A stretch of 64,000 nucleotides of DNA, taken from NCBI GenBank assembly GCA_030765045.1, contig CM060972.1:60031773-60095772 (forward strand). The letters run 5' to 3'. Under the pieces are notes generated by a model. The model had not been told where the DNA came from. It saw only the letters and a list, made by a program, of their open reading frames with translations, and did not search any database. Every line of letters begins with the position of its first letter. Position 1 is the first letter of the stretch. The position numbers were made by a program, and so were the translations under genes. Positions 47,941-59,143 of this stretch are shown here, one piece after another. This DNA comes from Tenodera sinensis (lineage: Eukaryota > Arthropoda > Insecta > Mantodea > Mantidae).

Positions 47941-47982
47941 TGGGCCAGAACTTAAAATACTGAAATTTGTAACATTTCTCAC

Positions 47983-48158
47983 CTTTTTCTTGCGCGGTAG
48001 TTCCTCGTAGTCGTCTATGACAATGCCTTCGTCGGTGGTGGCCTGGGACCAGAAGGATGCAGATGAAGTTGATCCACCCTCGCTCAGCGGGGGTGAAGGG
48101 GTGGAGCTGCGCCAGGAACAAGCGTCGCTGCTCGGGCTGTGTTCGCCCCACGGCAAGC
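47983..48158 (-). CDS. Glut4EF: Glut4EF exon (most 5' found): Ser/Pro-rich acidic segment ending in a basic PRKKK
   Basis: The exon starts after acceptor ...TTGACAG and ends at donor AAG|GTGAGA. It begins with two bases of a split Gly codon and then encodes 58 residues, ending in phase 0. The peptide starts LPWGEHSPSSDACSW, passes a Ser/Thr/Pro-rich stretch and an acidic IVIDDYEELP, and ends PRKKK, a possible monopartite nuclear localisation signal just before the zinc finger. Composition is clearly coding (GC-rich, no stop in frame) against AT-rich flanks. The next exon is 30 kb away but its phase fits. Odd point: an ATG sits in frame 8 bases before the acceptor boundary, with a TAA four codons further up, so this exon could also act as a first exon from an intronic start. 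I prefer internal use because of the proper acceptor. Confidence 0.85.
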
Positions 48159-48569
48159 CTGTCAACATGACAACACTTTACTGGCGACCTTAACCTCACA
48201 ACCTAACATTTGTGTTAATGAATTGTACTAACAGGCTTGTCCTTCCAACAGCGACACAATTTGCACATTATAACTAACACAACACTTTTTGTTTTTCGTG
48301 TCCTAAAAAGATAACTTAATACGGTTACACTAAAAGGCACAAATCATCTGAGATATGGCAGCAGTACAAAACCAGATAGTTACTCAATATGCCATAAATT
48401 AGACCGCTCCTATTTAGAAAACGATACCAAAGACAAACCGTTGCTACATCAGCTCTCATGCAACTAAAAAACAAACTAGAGTAAGATTAACAATGTTCCA
48501 AAAGCTTTCCATTGTATATTCTCTTTCACAATCACTTCAAACATGCGTACCGGACTTTATTTACTTCTC

Positions 48570-48730
48570 TGCCAGTTACTGCCTGGTAGAGGAAGTATTG
48601 CATTACATCCAAAAATTCGATATAACGTTATCATAAGAAATAGGTGCTTTGGTGTGCACAAACCCCCCCCCCCTCCTCAGTATTTTTAGAAAAAGGGTCC
48701 GCGCACTTATATATGAAAACATATCAGCTT
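48570..48730 (+). repeat. Family A proximal fragment
   Basis: TACTTCTCTGCCAGTTACTG, GGTAGAGGAAGTATTGCATT and CCAAAAATTCGATATAACG, then a poly-C run and TTTTTAGAAAAAGGGTCCGC, as in copy 1 at 19455-19565. Confidence 0.7.
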
Positions 48731-48814
48731 TTTATATATTTGACTCTGACATTGTTTAAGCATTCCAGGCGATATTTACAATGAATTTCCCAAGCTCACA
48801 TTACTTTATCGTAT

Positions 48815-49617
48815 TGCATATTTGTAGGTGCAAGGGAATATGGGAATGCAGTAGGCATTAAGCGACAGTCAAATCTTTTAAAGTTGGCCGCTATATGAAG
48901 GCTTGGAAACTTCGTTATCTTTGCACAGCCAAGGGATAAAAAAAGTGAATAACGACTGAGTGAGTGAGTGAGTGAGGATTAAGGGCCCATTGACAGCTAG
49001 GTCATAGGGCCCGATGAATAACAATCCCTCATTTGAGAAAAGTTTATTGCAAAACTCACACAAATAACAAGGAATGTCTCCAAAATGGTTCACTCCACAC
49101 AAAATGCGTTTGGACATGTGTTTTAACGAGATCTACATTTTTATATAGTAAGATTTGGTCTATCTCTCGCGGATTACCAGTTATGCAAAAGTCATATAGA
49201 GTAAACAGGACTACATGGGCTATAACCGCAAAATTCAAAATATACACTTTATTTGCCATAAACATATCTTAAATGTATGGCATTGTAATCAAAATCAAAA
49301 TCGTTGCAGCCATTTTCGAGAACATCAAAATGTTCTAAAGATTTTCCATGATTAGGGTGGAGTAATTTTCTTCAAAATCTTCGTGTCGCATTCTTGAAAG
49401 TTATTAAACCGAAATAGTACCTTTGGTTTTTAACCGACTTTTCATTTTTGAGTTATGCTGTTCATATACATAAACACACACGCGGATTATTTTTTAAAAC
49501 TGTTTTTTTGGATTCAGGGAGTCCCAAAACGTATATTTCCGACGAAATCTTGACATCGAAATTTTGGATCAAATACAATACTTCCCCTATTTACTATACG
49601 TAGTAGAGAAAGTAAAA
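48815..49617 (-). repeat. Interspersed repeat family A, copy 4, with small insertion
   Basis: The minus strand runs from CTTTCTCTACTACGTATAGT through GTCGGTTAAAAACCAAAGG, GAAAATGGCTGCAACGATTT and GATCTCGTTAAAACAC to TATTCCCTTGCACCTACAAA. An extra segment of about 70 bp at 48958-49030, starting with four TGAG units, is absent from other copies. Confidence 0.8.
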
Positions 49618-51133
49618 ATGGTCACTCAAAGTCTCGCGCGAGTTGCCAGGCCTGTTTTAAAGTTACTGTTTTGTTTTTGACATGCTCTCTTAGTCTCCCT
49701 GCTTTTCATTTGTATAAACACCGTAACTACCATGGGGTTTCTGAGCAAAAACTGTGCTCTAGGTTTCTTAACTTTAGCCTTTATTAGTTTTCACAAACAC
49801 ACGTTCATTGCCACTCCCAGACTGCGTAGAATTAACGAAAAATTGCTCATCCCAGCCGGAGACCTAACCCTCGACATTAGTATTGGAAACCACAACCCTG
49901 GTCATTCAACTACAGAGCCAGTTCCTATGTTATTTATTCTGCTTCTATACATTTGTTGTGTTATTTCTGCGCTTGTTAAGTGACCATGTGTTGCACGCAT
50001 CGCATCATTGCGCTGTAGTTCCAAGTTTGACCGCTAAACTACCTATCCACGCTCGAAATTAGCTTTATCATACATATCAGCCTGCTACAGTGTTGCCAAC
50101 ATGTTGAAAAAAATTATGAGCTCAACTCGATCCACTGAATCGCATCTAGCCGGTCTTGTCCAATGCATGCATCGATGAGTGTACGGTTCGATACCACTAG
50201 ACGTATCTACTAATGTATATTAGTGTTAAAGTTAAACTTGCAATTCATTTTATTAGACTCTTGATTATCCCCAGGAAGACTAGAATAAGCGGAGGGAAAA
50301 CAGTTAAAATCCCCTCTCGCTACACCCTAAGTATTCAGTACGGGAAACAACTACTAAAGTGAAAAGTCAAATTTTCCATATTGTTTTCGATTTGGAAAAG
50401 TATACATTTCATCAGAGAGGGAGGATTTCTTCGTCTTACTCTGTCAATTCTAGCACTCGATGAAAGTTTGTTTTTTCGTGGCTAACACTAGCGCCATCAA
50501 GAAACGAACTGCAGGAGTGACTCATAGAAAAGCCCCGAGCATTTTGCTCTGAGCGCTCGGAAGTATGAGGCGAGCGGAAACCATGTCCAAGTTCAGATAA
50601 CGGGGTGACATCTCTGACCCCAAAACCTCTACAGTCCGCACGAAATGCGTTTTGTGTAAGGATGCGCGAGTGGGTGACCCAGAAAAGACGTCTAGCATTG
50701 CGCTTTACCAAATTGCAACGGCAGAGGATCCCAACCAGCATTTTAAGACGTGGATGTAATGTCAAGATCAAGATTCACTTCTCAGGTGGGAGCACGGAGA
50801 ACAAAACACAAGAAATAAGAAATTATCAAACAGGGTAGCAAAGCGGAGAAACAAAGAAAATTAGTGCTATATATTTTCATCTTCCCTCTGTTTCTTGGTT
50901 TTCATTAACAGACCTAAAGGATATGTTACTTTGCAGTAGATAAAACAGCAGTAGGCCTAGGGGCGGTTTATATAACAAAATGTTCCTCATTCCGACTAAG
51001 CTATATATGAACGAACTTGGATACAATCTAAATTTTAAACCAAGAGTTTCAGAATTAGTTCAGGTGAATTTAAAAATAAAGGTATTCCGGATTATGCAAG
51101 TTAATTTAGGCAATTTCTGATTAAATAAATGAA
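49618..51133. other. Non-coding sequence with a CpG-containing patch
   Basis: At 50520-50720 GC is higher and frames are open on both strands (50436-50771 -, 50605-50838 +), but no motif, splice pair or repeat was recognised. Confidence 0.4.
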
Positions 51134-51175
51134 ATGTCAGTAGATTTGTCTCCTGCGGGACAAAATTCCGGCACA
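51134..51175 (+). repeat. SINE family S1 internal fragment
   Basis: ATGTCAGTAGATTTG then TCCTGCGGGACAAAATTCCG and GCACA match the S1 body at 11047-11103, with a short internal deletion. Confidence 0.7.
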
Positions 51176-51329
51176 TTATCCGGTCGATATCGGAAATTAA
51201 TAAAAGAAAGCATTTTTACGAGAAACTTTAGCATGGAAGATTCAAATTTAGTTTCCCTATGCCCAAAAGAAGTTGTTTATTTTGCAATGTAATGAGTGGA
51301 CGTTATATTAAATTCACTTCACTTTTTTT

Positions 51330-51775
51330 TCTTTACCTGATTACCCTCCCCTTATGTACAAGCCAGTGCCTAGGGTCAGACACCTGTCGGGGAGCACAGG
51401 AACCTATGGTCCGCACAGAGTGAAGACCTGGAAGCGGCTGGTCAGCCAAGCATCAGTTATGAGAGTGAGGAAGAGGATGATAAGGATGATATGAAATGCA
51501 GGCGAAATCGATTTTTTTATTGACGTCCTCCAACATAACGTCATAACGGACGGTAAATGAATGAAATGGGTAAAATGATGCTCAAATGAACCCGGGGTCC
51601 ACAGAGCGTGAAATCGATGATTGGAAAGGTGAGAATGGATCAATTGGTGAAATGAGTAACGGGGGAAACCAGAGAACCCGTAGAAAACACGCCCTGACGC
51701 CGCTTTGTCCATCACGAATACCACATGCGGGGCCCTGGGATCGAACCCAGGCTGCCTAAGTGGTAGGCAAACGCT
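51330..51775 (-). repeat. SINE family S2, interrupted by an S3 insertion
   Basis: S2 body at 51330-51512 (TTTACCTGATTACCCTCCCC on plus) and head-side part at 51610-51775 (B box GGGTTCGATCCCAGGGCC on minus). The halves join at GAAATCGATGATTGGAAAGG exactly as in the intact copy at 35044-35394 once the insert is removed. Confidence 0.93.
51513..51609 (-). repeat. 5'-truncated SINE S3 nested in S2 with 9-bp target duplication
   Basis: A 97-bp insert: A-tail (T-run 51513-51518 on plus), then the S3 3' body (ACGTCCTCCAACATAACGTC, GATGCTCAAATGAACCCGGG). It is bounded by GAAATCGAT at 51504-51512 and 51610-51618. The tRNA head is absent, as expected for incomplete reverse transcription by LINE machinery. 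Confidence 0.93.
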
Positions 51776-52313
51776 CATTTTACTTGTATGATTTTAATAA
51801 GTTACTCTCGCGTTTCTTCACTGCAATAAATTCATTAATTTTTTAGGATGGTGTGTATAAGAATGAGTATATTACAGTGTACATTGGGAATGGAGCAATA
51901 AGGTATAAGCAAATTATTTCATATCCTATTCTCCGATTATTCCCCGCAGTATCTTCAATTCAAAGTAATTTAATTGCCTTGCCGCCTATGAGCGTCAAGA
52001 CAGCACGATTTTGCGTTTAGTTTACTTAGTTTACAGTGAATGTATTTTAATATTACTTTATGCACGACGAAGATATTCATTTATATTATATAAATGAAAA
52101 TTACATTAATCTAGGTAAAAGCTACAACTTCCAAAACGTTTCATTTATGCTGTAATAATGCGAATGTTGTACTGATGTACGTGTGACATACATAGCCGAT
52201 AACCCATCAGACATGAAATTTAAACTTGGAATCTTTGAAAATATAGATTTTTTGAAACCATGAAGGTCTCCAAAGCAGGGCCGCTCCTTCTGCCACTGGG
52301 TAGTAATCATTAG

Positions 52314-54035
52314 CAGAGACTGGAAGTTTAGGCATTATAAATCATTAAAATAGGCAAGCAAAATGGCATTATAAATAGCTAAGACAGGCAGGGAAAAAAG
52401 GCATAAATACTAAAACAGGCAATAAGATCACACTTTTCGCGAACTAATGAACTCTCTTTCCCTGATACACTGGCTTGTCTTTGCATTGCATCATCCACAA
52501 TTTAAAGGTCGTCCTCTTTCTTGAAGCTGGCAGATCACTTGTGGCAGGAACCCAATGTAGCAGGGACGCAATGAAAGTTAAGTCATTTTTCACTTCCGAA
52601 GAGTTGAGAAGTTTCTTGGCTGCTACAATTGAAGCGCTTCGTCTTCCAGAGCGTTCACCACCTCAGTTATGCTCTGGAAATTTGAAGCGTAGTGAAGTGT
52701 CCAAGTCCCCCATCCCGTTATGATTGGTTGGGGGGGGGGGGGCACAGCTACATCTGGTGCAATGGACTTAAATGTCAGAATTCTTGATGGGGCTTTCACA
52801 AAGATCTTCTTAGTACTGGAAATCAATTTGTCAACATCCGGAAATAAGCATCGTATCTCTTCTGATACCATATGAAAGCCAATCACTTGAAGCATGTTTG
52901 GAAATAGCACTTTTAATGCTATTCCAGCCTTTTTCATATATGGTGCAGACCACAGCAACTTTAATGAGCTGCTGAACAACTGCGCGATAGTTGAATTGTT
53001 AAATTTCTCAAGACACACTGTTGTAAGCAGGAATGGTTTCGTTGATTCATCTTCTGTAGGATTTATTGGTCCAATAACAATATTGACAATGAAACGACCC
53101 ATGGTATCAGTTGACTCGTCAATACAAATACAGATCCTTTTATTTTCATTTTATCTTTAATGATTTTCATTGTGTCATCGTAACATTCGGTTAAGTAACG
53201 TTTTCGCAAACTTGACTCGCTAGGTACAAATTGGTTAGTATACTTCTCTAAAAACTGTGATGATGTGGGATTCTGTAATTTCCACAAAGGGATTCCGCAG
53301 CTGAGGAAAGCTTTACATAAGTCGAATGCAAACTGGGATTTTCGACTCGATGTCTCAATTACTGCTGGAAGCAAAGAAATCTTCCCAGTAGCCTTGGAAA
53401 CTGCGTTTTTGTGCTTGGTTGTGCCGATATGCTGTGGTATAAAATACTTATTCACATAGTTCACCGACAGCTTGCATATGTTGCACGTGGGACTTCACCG
53501 TCGGATCATATTAACGTAACTTTGTAATTTACTGCGTAAAGGAACACAGAATTTGGCATCTTGTTGCAATGAATGTTGCAGTGAAAACTGAAAGAAAAAC
53601 AAAGTTGGACCCATACTCATTATTGTCTTTTAAAACGAACATAAACGGTAATTCAAACGATTTCTGTTATCTATACATTTATTTGCGCGGCAGCACTTAT
53701 AGTTGCAAAGAAAATAAAAGTACTGAATGAAGGACGCCTATATTGTCTGCACTTAAAGATAATAATATACTTTCGGCGAAGTAACGTTTATTGCCACGGA
53801 CTAATGGTTATTGAAATAAAATGTATCTCAAGGAAATGTTTAATAATTAATAAATACTAAATAAATAACGAAATAAAGGCAACAGAAAGCATTTATTTCG
53901 TAAAATAGGCATTTATATTAAAAAAGGCAGAAAATGGCAACATAAAACTTTCAACCACAAAGGTACAGATTCACTTTCAAATTGAAGATACACTTGACAC
54001 GCTGAAAAAGGCATTCGCCTAAGTTCCGGTCTCTG
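52314..54035 (-). mobile_element. hAT transposon remnant (1.72 kb) with TIRs and 8-bp target duplication
   Basis: The left end CAGAGACTGGAAGTTTAGGC and the reverse complement of the right end, CAGAGACCGGAACTTAGGCG, are matching terminal repeats. Flanking 8-mers are ATCATTAG (52306-52313) and ATCATTGG (54036-54043). AGGCA motifs cluster just inside both ends, as in hAT subterminal regions. The minus-strand transposase remnant lies between about 53490 and 52440. Confidence 0.9.
52440..53490 (-). pseudogene. hAT-family transposase, CGGBP1-like type, inactivated
   Basis: Two overlapping minus-strand frames carry most of what remains. 53464-53063 has FDLCKAFLSCGIPLWKLQNP, FVPSESSLRKRYLTECYDDT and MKIIKDKMK. 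53102-52623 has MGRFIVNIVIGPINPTED, PFLLTTVCLEKFNNSTIAQL, APYMKKAGIALKVLFPNM and IITGWGTW. This resembles the dispersed insect hAT proteins annotated as CGG triplet repeat-binding protein 1-like. A frameshift near 53100-53070 separates the halves, internal deletions are likely (for example near APYMKK), and the C-terminal dimerisation region is reduced to scraps at 52620-52440. It cannot encode an intact transposase. Confidence 0.85.
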
Positions 54036-54043
54036 ATCATTGG

Positions 54044-54388
54044 CAGCATGTTAGAAGTTTGCAATCAAACAATATGAATTCATTATTTTATTGTCAGAAG
54101 TTATAGTATTTGTATTGAATAATCGTATTAATTTGTGCTAAATAAAATTGTTCTTTAATCAAAATTAAAATAATAGTCTAATGGTAATTGATTGCACATT
54201 GAGTGTATTATCTTCCAAGGGGGGCCCCCTTCGCGACGCCCATGGTCACAAAATTGCCCTGATTTACGGTACGTTCTACATTCTTGTTTTTAGTTCAGCA
54301 ACAATTTCTCATGACCTCCAAAAGATTTGTGCCCCAAGGTTCCTAACTATTAGACTACAAAGAGATCATTATGTTATAGTAATATGTG

Positions 54389-54438
<50 letters not shown>

Positions 54439-56090
54439 TGTGTGTGCGTGCGTGCGCGCGTGTGTTTATTTGTGTGTGTTTGCTAGCTAACACAAGCAAG
54501 ATCGTCAACGAGTCGTCTCCAATTTCCATGTAAACCGACTGCTTTACCGAGGATGGCCGAAGACAGAGTGCAGTAATTAATACATGCATGTCCTGCCATG
54601 TGTAATATATTTTGCTTGATCTTTTAGGTTATGTGTGGTAACAAGAGTGTTGGTGTGGAAGCCAGTGGAAATGTTTCTGGAGCTGGCGGAAACGGACACT
54701 TTCCATCAATTGTTTTATACTTCATGTCGCGCCTTTCTCCCGGAAGTTAAGAGCGAAATCTGGATTAAATGTTGTTTTCTCTCTTTCTCTCTCATGTTCA
54801 CACGAAGTAGTTGATGCATTGATAATAAATAATCTAGAATAAACTGCGATATAAATTAAATATGTGGATTAGTTTAAAGTGATAATATTTATCCATTTGA
54901 GCGAAATCGACCTTTTGTCATGCCAGGAACCTGCATCAGGGCAACAAGTTTTAAAGCGGTACACCTTTGCCTCTGCCATTTGAATGGGCATACCCATACC
55001 TTCCATTTCATGGAGGCTTGAAATAATTGTTTTTAAACAAGGGACTAAGTGTTCTGCTGTCTATGCATTCACAGTAGCCTAGCTGAACAAGTTCTCCAAT
55101 AAATTCCCTAGAGGACAGTGTTTTCCGTTTGTCATTTGTTCATTTCTGAAGTTATTTACTATGCTTGTATTTGGCTTGTCAGATTTCTGTTGTTCAGAAA
55201 CTGGCCATGTTAATTTGACCTCACTTTTGAAATAATTTAGTGTGTTTACGAGATTATTTGAGTTCAATTAATGATATATACACGCGTATAGTATTATTTG
55301 TTTTATTTGTGGCGAAAATAAAGCTTAACTTCTGGCAGCAGATACTTAACGTTTATTTTACGTGTTTGTAAACACCGTATGTATGTTAGGCATATTTTAA
55401 AATCACATTGATTTACTGTTTTGGAATGCCGAAAAGAAAGGACAGTACGTCAACCTTATGCAAACCGATGAACAAAATCAGATGGGAGGGAAAATATACT
55501 TGCATAGAGGTTAATGAGGAAGTGTCTGGCTAAACTTTAAACTCATTTTTTTGGGAAACAATATTTTGTTATATTCAAGATGTTCGTCGCCAGGAAAGCT
55601 TCAAATCATATTTTAATATTTTGTTATTTTCTCACATTCAAAATGTTCTCCCACAAAAATCTAGCTGTAGATCTAAACATTTTCCAGTATAGTTCAGAAT
55701 ATGGGTACTAAAATGTCCGATATTTGTTATAATTTAAAAAAAAATTAATATAGCAATCCATTGTTTTTATGACATTTTTGCACTTTGCGGTATTACATTT
55801 TTAAGAAAAACTATTCATTATATGAAAATTTCCATCCTTTAACTTGTTACAAAGGTAACAAAAGATATGATTTTAAAAAATATACTTTGTAGTTCAATAT
55901 CTCTTGGAAGAGAGAGGTTTTGAGTATACCCAATACAATTGATATAAATTAATATATCAAGAATGTGACTCGATATTGGAATGATATTTGGCACACATAC
56001 TTCCTTAGTTACTGGAAATGCCTGTGCAAAAACTTAAGCCTCTAACTTCAATACTTTAGAAAATCATTTTTTTAAACTTCGGTGTACTCT
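54044..56090. other. Non-coding sequence with a GA/GT microsatellite
   Basis: (GA)n at about 54393-54437 followed by GT/GC-alternating repeats to about 54480. A palindromic GGGGGGCCCCC sits at 54221-54231. No exon was recognised. Confidence 0.5.
54393..54480. repeat. (GA)n-(GT)n compound microsatellite
   Basis: About 22 GA units, then TG/CG alternation. Frames rich in Arg-Glu or Ser-Leu here are artefacts. Confidence 0.97.
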
Positions 56091-56760
56091 TAAAGAACTG
56101 GCCGCTCTATGATTGCTATGAAATTCCGTTCTCTTTGCATGGCCAAGAGATAAAAAAATAGAATAACGACATCCTGTTTTAGAAAAGTATAAGTACTGGA
56201 AAATTCAAACAATAAACAAAGAATATCTTTAAAATGGTTCACTCCACCAAAAAAGTATTTGGCTTTAATTGGGTTTTTTAACGAGATCGACTTTCCTGTG
56301 TAGTAAGATTTTGTTCGTCTCTTACGGCTTACCGGTTATGTAAAAGTCATCTAGAATGAATATGTTCCCAGAAAATTCAAGATATAAATTTCATTTGTCA
56401 TAAAAATATCTTAAATATATGGTATTTTAATCAAATCGTTAGAGCCAGTTTTGATAAAATCAAAATGTTAGAAAAATATTCCATATAAAGGGCAGTCTGA
56501 GAAGGATGAGGGACGTCTTTGAAAATCTTCGTGTCGCATCTTTGGAAGATGCCGAGCTTAAATACCAAGTTTGGTATTTAACAGTCTTTGTTTTTTCGAG
56601 TAATGTTGTTTACAGACTCAGACACACACGGAACTTTTTCTAAAAAGTTTTAAAGGCTCTCAAAACGTGTATTTTCATGTAATCTCGGTATCGAATGTTT
56701 GGGTGGAATGCAATAGCTTCTTTACCTATATACGTGCTAGAAAAAGTAAAAATTGACGAA
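56091..56760 (-). repeat. Interspersed repeat family A, copy 5
   Basis: On the plus strand it shows CTTTGCATGGCCAAGAGATA, AATGGTTCACTCCACC, AACGAGATCGACTTTC, TATTTAACAGTCTTTG and CTAGAAAAAGTAAAAATTGA in the reversed family order. Confidence 0.8.
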
Positions 56761-57762
56761 AAAGGAAGCAGCATTTTGTCCCTCTTCGAGTGTCATTCGC
56801 TTCTGTCTAGCATATTTAAATGGAGCTGAAACACACTTGTTTAATCACTATGTAAATTAAATTCACTGATTCCGTTTCCTTTTCCTTCATTAAAGAGAAT
56901 AAAGCTTTTGGAAAATAAATAGCTTAATGTGGTTATACTAACCCAGATATAAAACGAAACAAAATACGTACAAATATTATGTAGATGAAAATCTTAAAAA
57001 TAGGAAGTTAGCCCTTTCTTTTAATGATATTTGTTCTACTTACTCTTCCCTTATGCTCGATAAAGATAAAGAAAACAGTGAGAATTGAAGCAAGACAAAA
57101 ATGAGGAAACAATTACTGACGTGGAAGAAAATGGGAACAAGAGAGAGATTTTTCAACTTTAACTTTTCCTATTATCTGAGGCACTTCGTTCCTTTTACGC
57201 CGCATAAATGAGACAAGTCAATGTAGCTCTTCATCGTTCAAGAAAAGAAAGCTGAGAAAAACAGTAGTTTTCTTCTAATGATTATTAATGAGACGGTCTT
57301 AGTGTTGCAAAAGTAAAGATGAAACAAAAGAACAAGAAAATATACAGAGGTGGTGTGCAGATAAGAAAAAACTGGGTATTTAAGGGCAGGAAAGGAAGGT
57401 TGAGGCCTTTATTTGTTTGATTTTTTTAGAAAGTAGAGTGGATGAGTATTAGTGCATTAAAGACAGCCTAGATAGTGTTTTTACCCATTTCCCACTCGTG
57501 CTATCATGCGTGGGTTGTACTCCATGCGTTTTGCACTTTTACTCAGGTAGATATCAATAAAATGTATTTAATCTTTAAACTATTGATAGGTATGCATACT
57601 TATTGTTGCAGACGTGCAACATAATATTATTTGATAGTTGAATTTCGCCATTTAAATCTTTACTTCCCTTTAGGTATTTGATAACATTCGATTTAATTCA
57701 AGGCAACTCTTTCGCCGCTAGCAGCCAATCTCACCTTCAGTTGTTGACTATAAAAAAATATT

Positions 57763-57966
57763 CGCAAAACTTAAAGGCATATGGAGGCGGGGCGTACTGC
57801 GGACTCCAGCGAATCCTACGCTTGCCCCTCCTACCAGCGCTGCCGAATGTGGTGCATGCATCTCACACAACCTTATGTATAGACCGTCTGCCGGTACACG
57901 CACTACGCTTGGCAACAGCGCTCTGCTTGAGCATTGGCCAGCGTTCACATGCCTTTAACTTTTGCG
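57763..57966. mobile_element. GC-rich MITE with 21-23 bp inverted ends
   Basis: The left CGCAAAACTTAAAGGCATAT and right end, whose reverse complement is CGCAAAAGTTAAAGGCATGT, match with two differences. The core is GC-rich (GGAGGCGGGGCGTACTGCGG). No coding motif; target duplications are unclear. It accounts for the overlapping open frames at 57678-58061 and 57748-57948. Confidence 0.75.
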
Positions 57967-58285
57967 AGCGGTATAGCTTAGTTCGACATTACCAGGCGTC
58001 GCTAATCGATTACCAGTTCACAGAGATTACAGTGGCCCAACATGGTACCTACTGCTTTTGAACAACTGATAGTACTCGTACTTTTATTTTCGCGTAAACA
58101 TTTATATTATTCTCTGTCGTCAAAAAATAGTAGGGACTGCGGTTCGCTAACTACTTTACAGAAACTTAGGAGAGAAAATAGAAGACGAAGACGAAGTCGA
58201 GTATTTTCAAACTCTTTCTCCAAAGCTATATCTACCACTTTGTCGTAATATAGCTACTATTATGGTACAGATAACATAAAAGCCC

Positions 58286-58400
58286 AACTACCGAGCGAGG
58301 TAGTTAAGACTGTGGCGTCTGTAGCTTGCATATAGAAAGTCACGAGTTCAATCAAGGTGTGCTTGTATCTTTCCTCATTCGCCAGGTAAATTCCGGATTA
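58286..58400 (+). repeat. S5 SINE 5' fragment
   Basis: ACCGAGCGAGGTAGTTAAGA (head), CGAGTTCAATCAAGG (B-box region) and CATTCGCCAGGTAAATTCCG, which is part of the S5 head-side body. Confidence 0.55.
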
Positions 58401-58536
58401 GATATTCTATATCGGCAATGTCCAACCTTGTGCAAAAAAGGTGCCTCCACCTACTATTCGACGAGCTATGATACCTATATGCAACTCAAAAACCAACTTC
58501 TCTAATCTTGGTTACCTTGGGTACCATTGTATTAAT

Positions 58537-58661
58537 CAGGCCTGGGCGACTCATGGGATACCTTCAACGACCTTCATTTTTAACCTGCTAAATATACAGT
58601 TATCAGTGCAAGGCCGTGACCTGGCTGCGCTCACTGAGCACCAGTTGCCGAGCTCTGCTCT
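58537..58661. mobile_element. hAT-like miniature element (125 bp)
   Basis: Begins CAGGCCTGGGCGACT and ends AGTTGCCGAGCTCTGCTC, imperfect inverted repeats of the same type as 25051-25119. Flanked by GTATTAAT (58529-58536) and ATATTAAT (58662-58669), an 8-bp duplication with one mismatch. Confidence 0.7.
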
Positions 58662-58930
58662 ATATTAATAATATTACCCAAAGTTTCACCTAAAGAACAA
58701 AAGATTTAAAAATAAAAATACGTGGCACAAAAAGACGAGTTCGCAATAACGCCATCTATCACAAGTTATCTATGAAACTGATGTACAAAGGCGAATTAGA
58801 AGCCGCATAACAGCTAACACACGGCCATAAAACATCTAGCAGCAAGTTACTTAGCAGGTAGTGCAGAAAACCAATTACTCTTACTAAGGTCTTCTATCTC
58901 ACTCACACTGAGACATGTGTATACAACAGC

Positions 58931-59143
58931 GGCGGATGCAGGATTTGTTTTCGGGAGGGGGGGTCTGATGTGCTACAATTAGAAAATTTGGAAATGTCGT
59001 CGTATGCATAAACATGTATCAGATAATTGCCTTACAGAGACAAATATATCTGTGAATTAATGTGAATACTTTGTTCTTTAGTCCTGAATACTTTCCAAAT
59101 TTTCGGGGGATACAACCCTCCTATCCCCCTTGGATCCGCCCGT
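58931..59143. mobile_element. MITE-like element with inverted ends
   Basis: Left GGCGGATGCAGGATTTG with a G-run (58963-58970), right CCCCCTTGGATCCGCCCG preceded by C-runs: the outer ends are inverted repeats (GGCGGATSCA). The centre is AT-rich and non-coding. Target duplication not clear. Confidence 0.6.

Noticed and set aside
47921..48199. 92-residue minus-strand frame over the Ser/Pro-rich exon
   Set aside because: Wrong frame: only the other frame joins in phase to the zinc-finger exon.
54210..54245. Right end of the hAT element at the GGGGGGCCCCC palindrome
   Set aside because: The matching terminal repeats and 8-bp duplication place the end at 54035 instead.
57678..58061. Gene or CpG-island promoter upstream of Glut4EF
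   Set aside because: The open region is bracketed by 20-bp inverted repeats and is better explained as a MITE.
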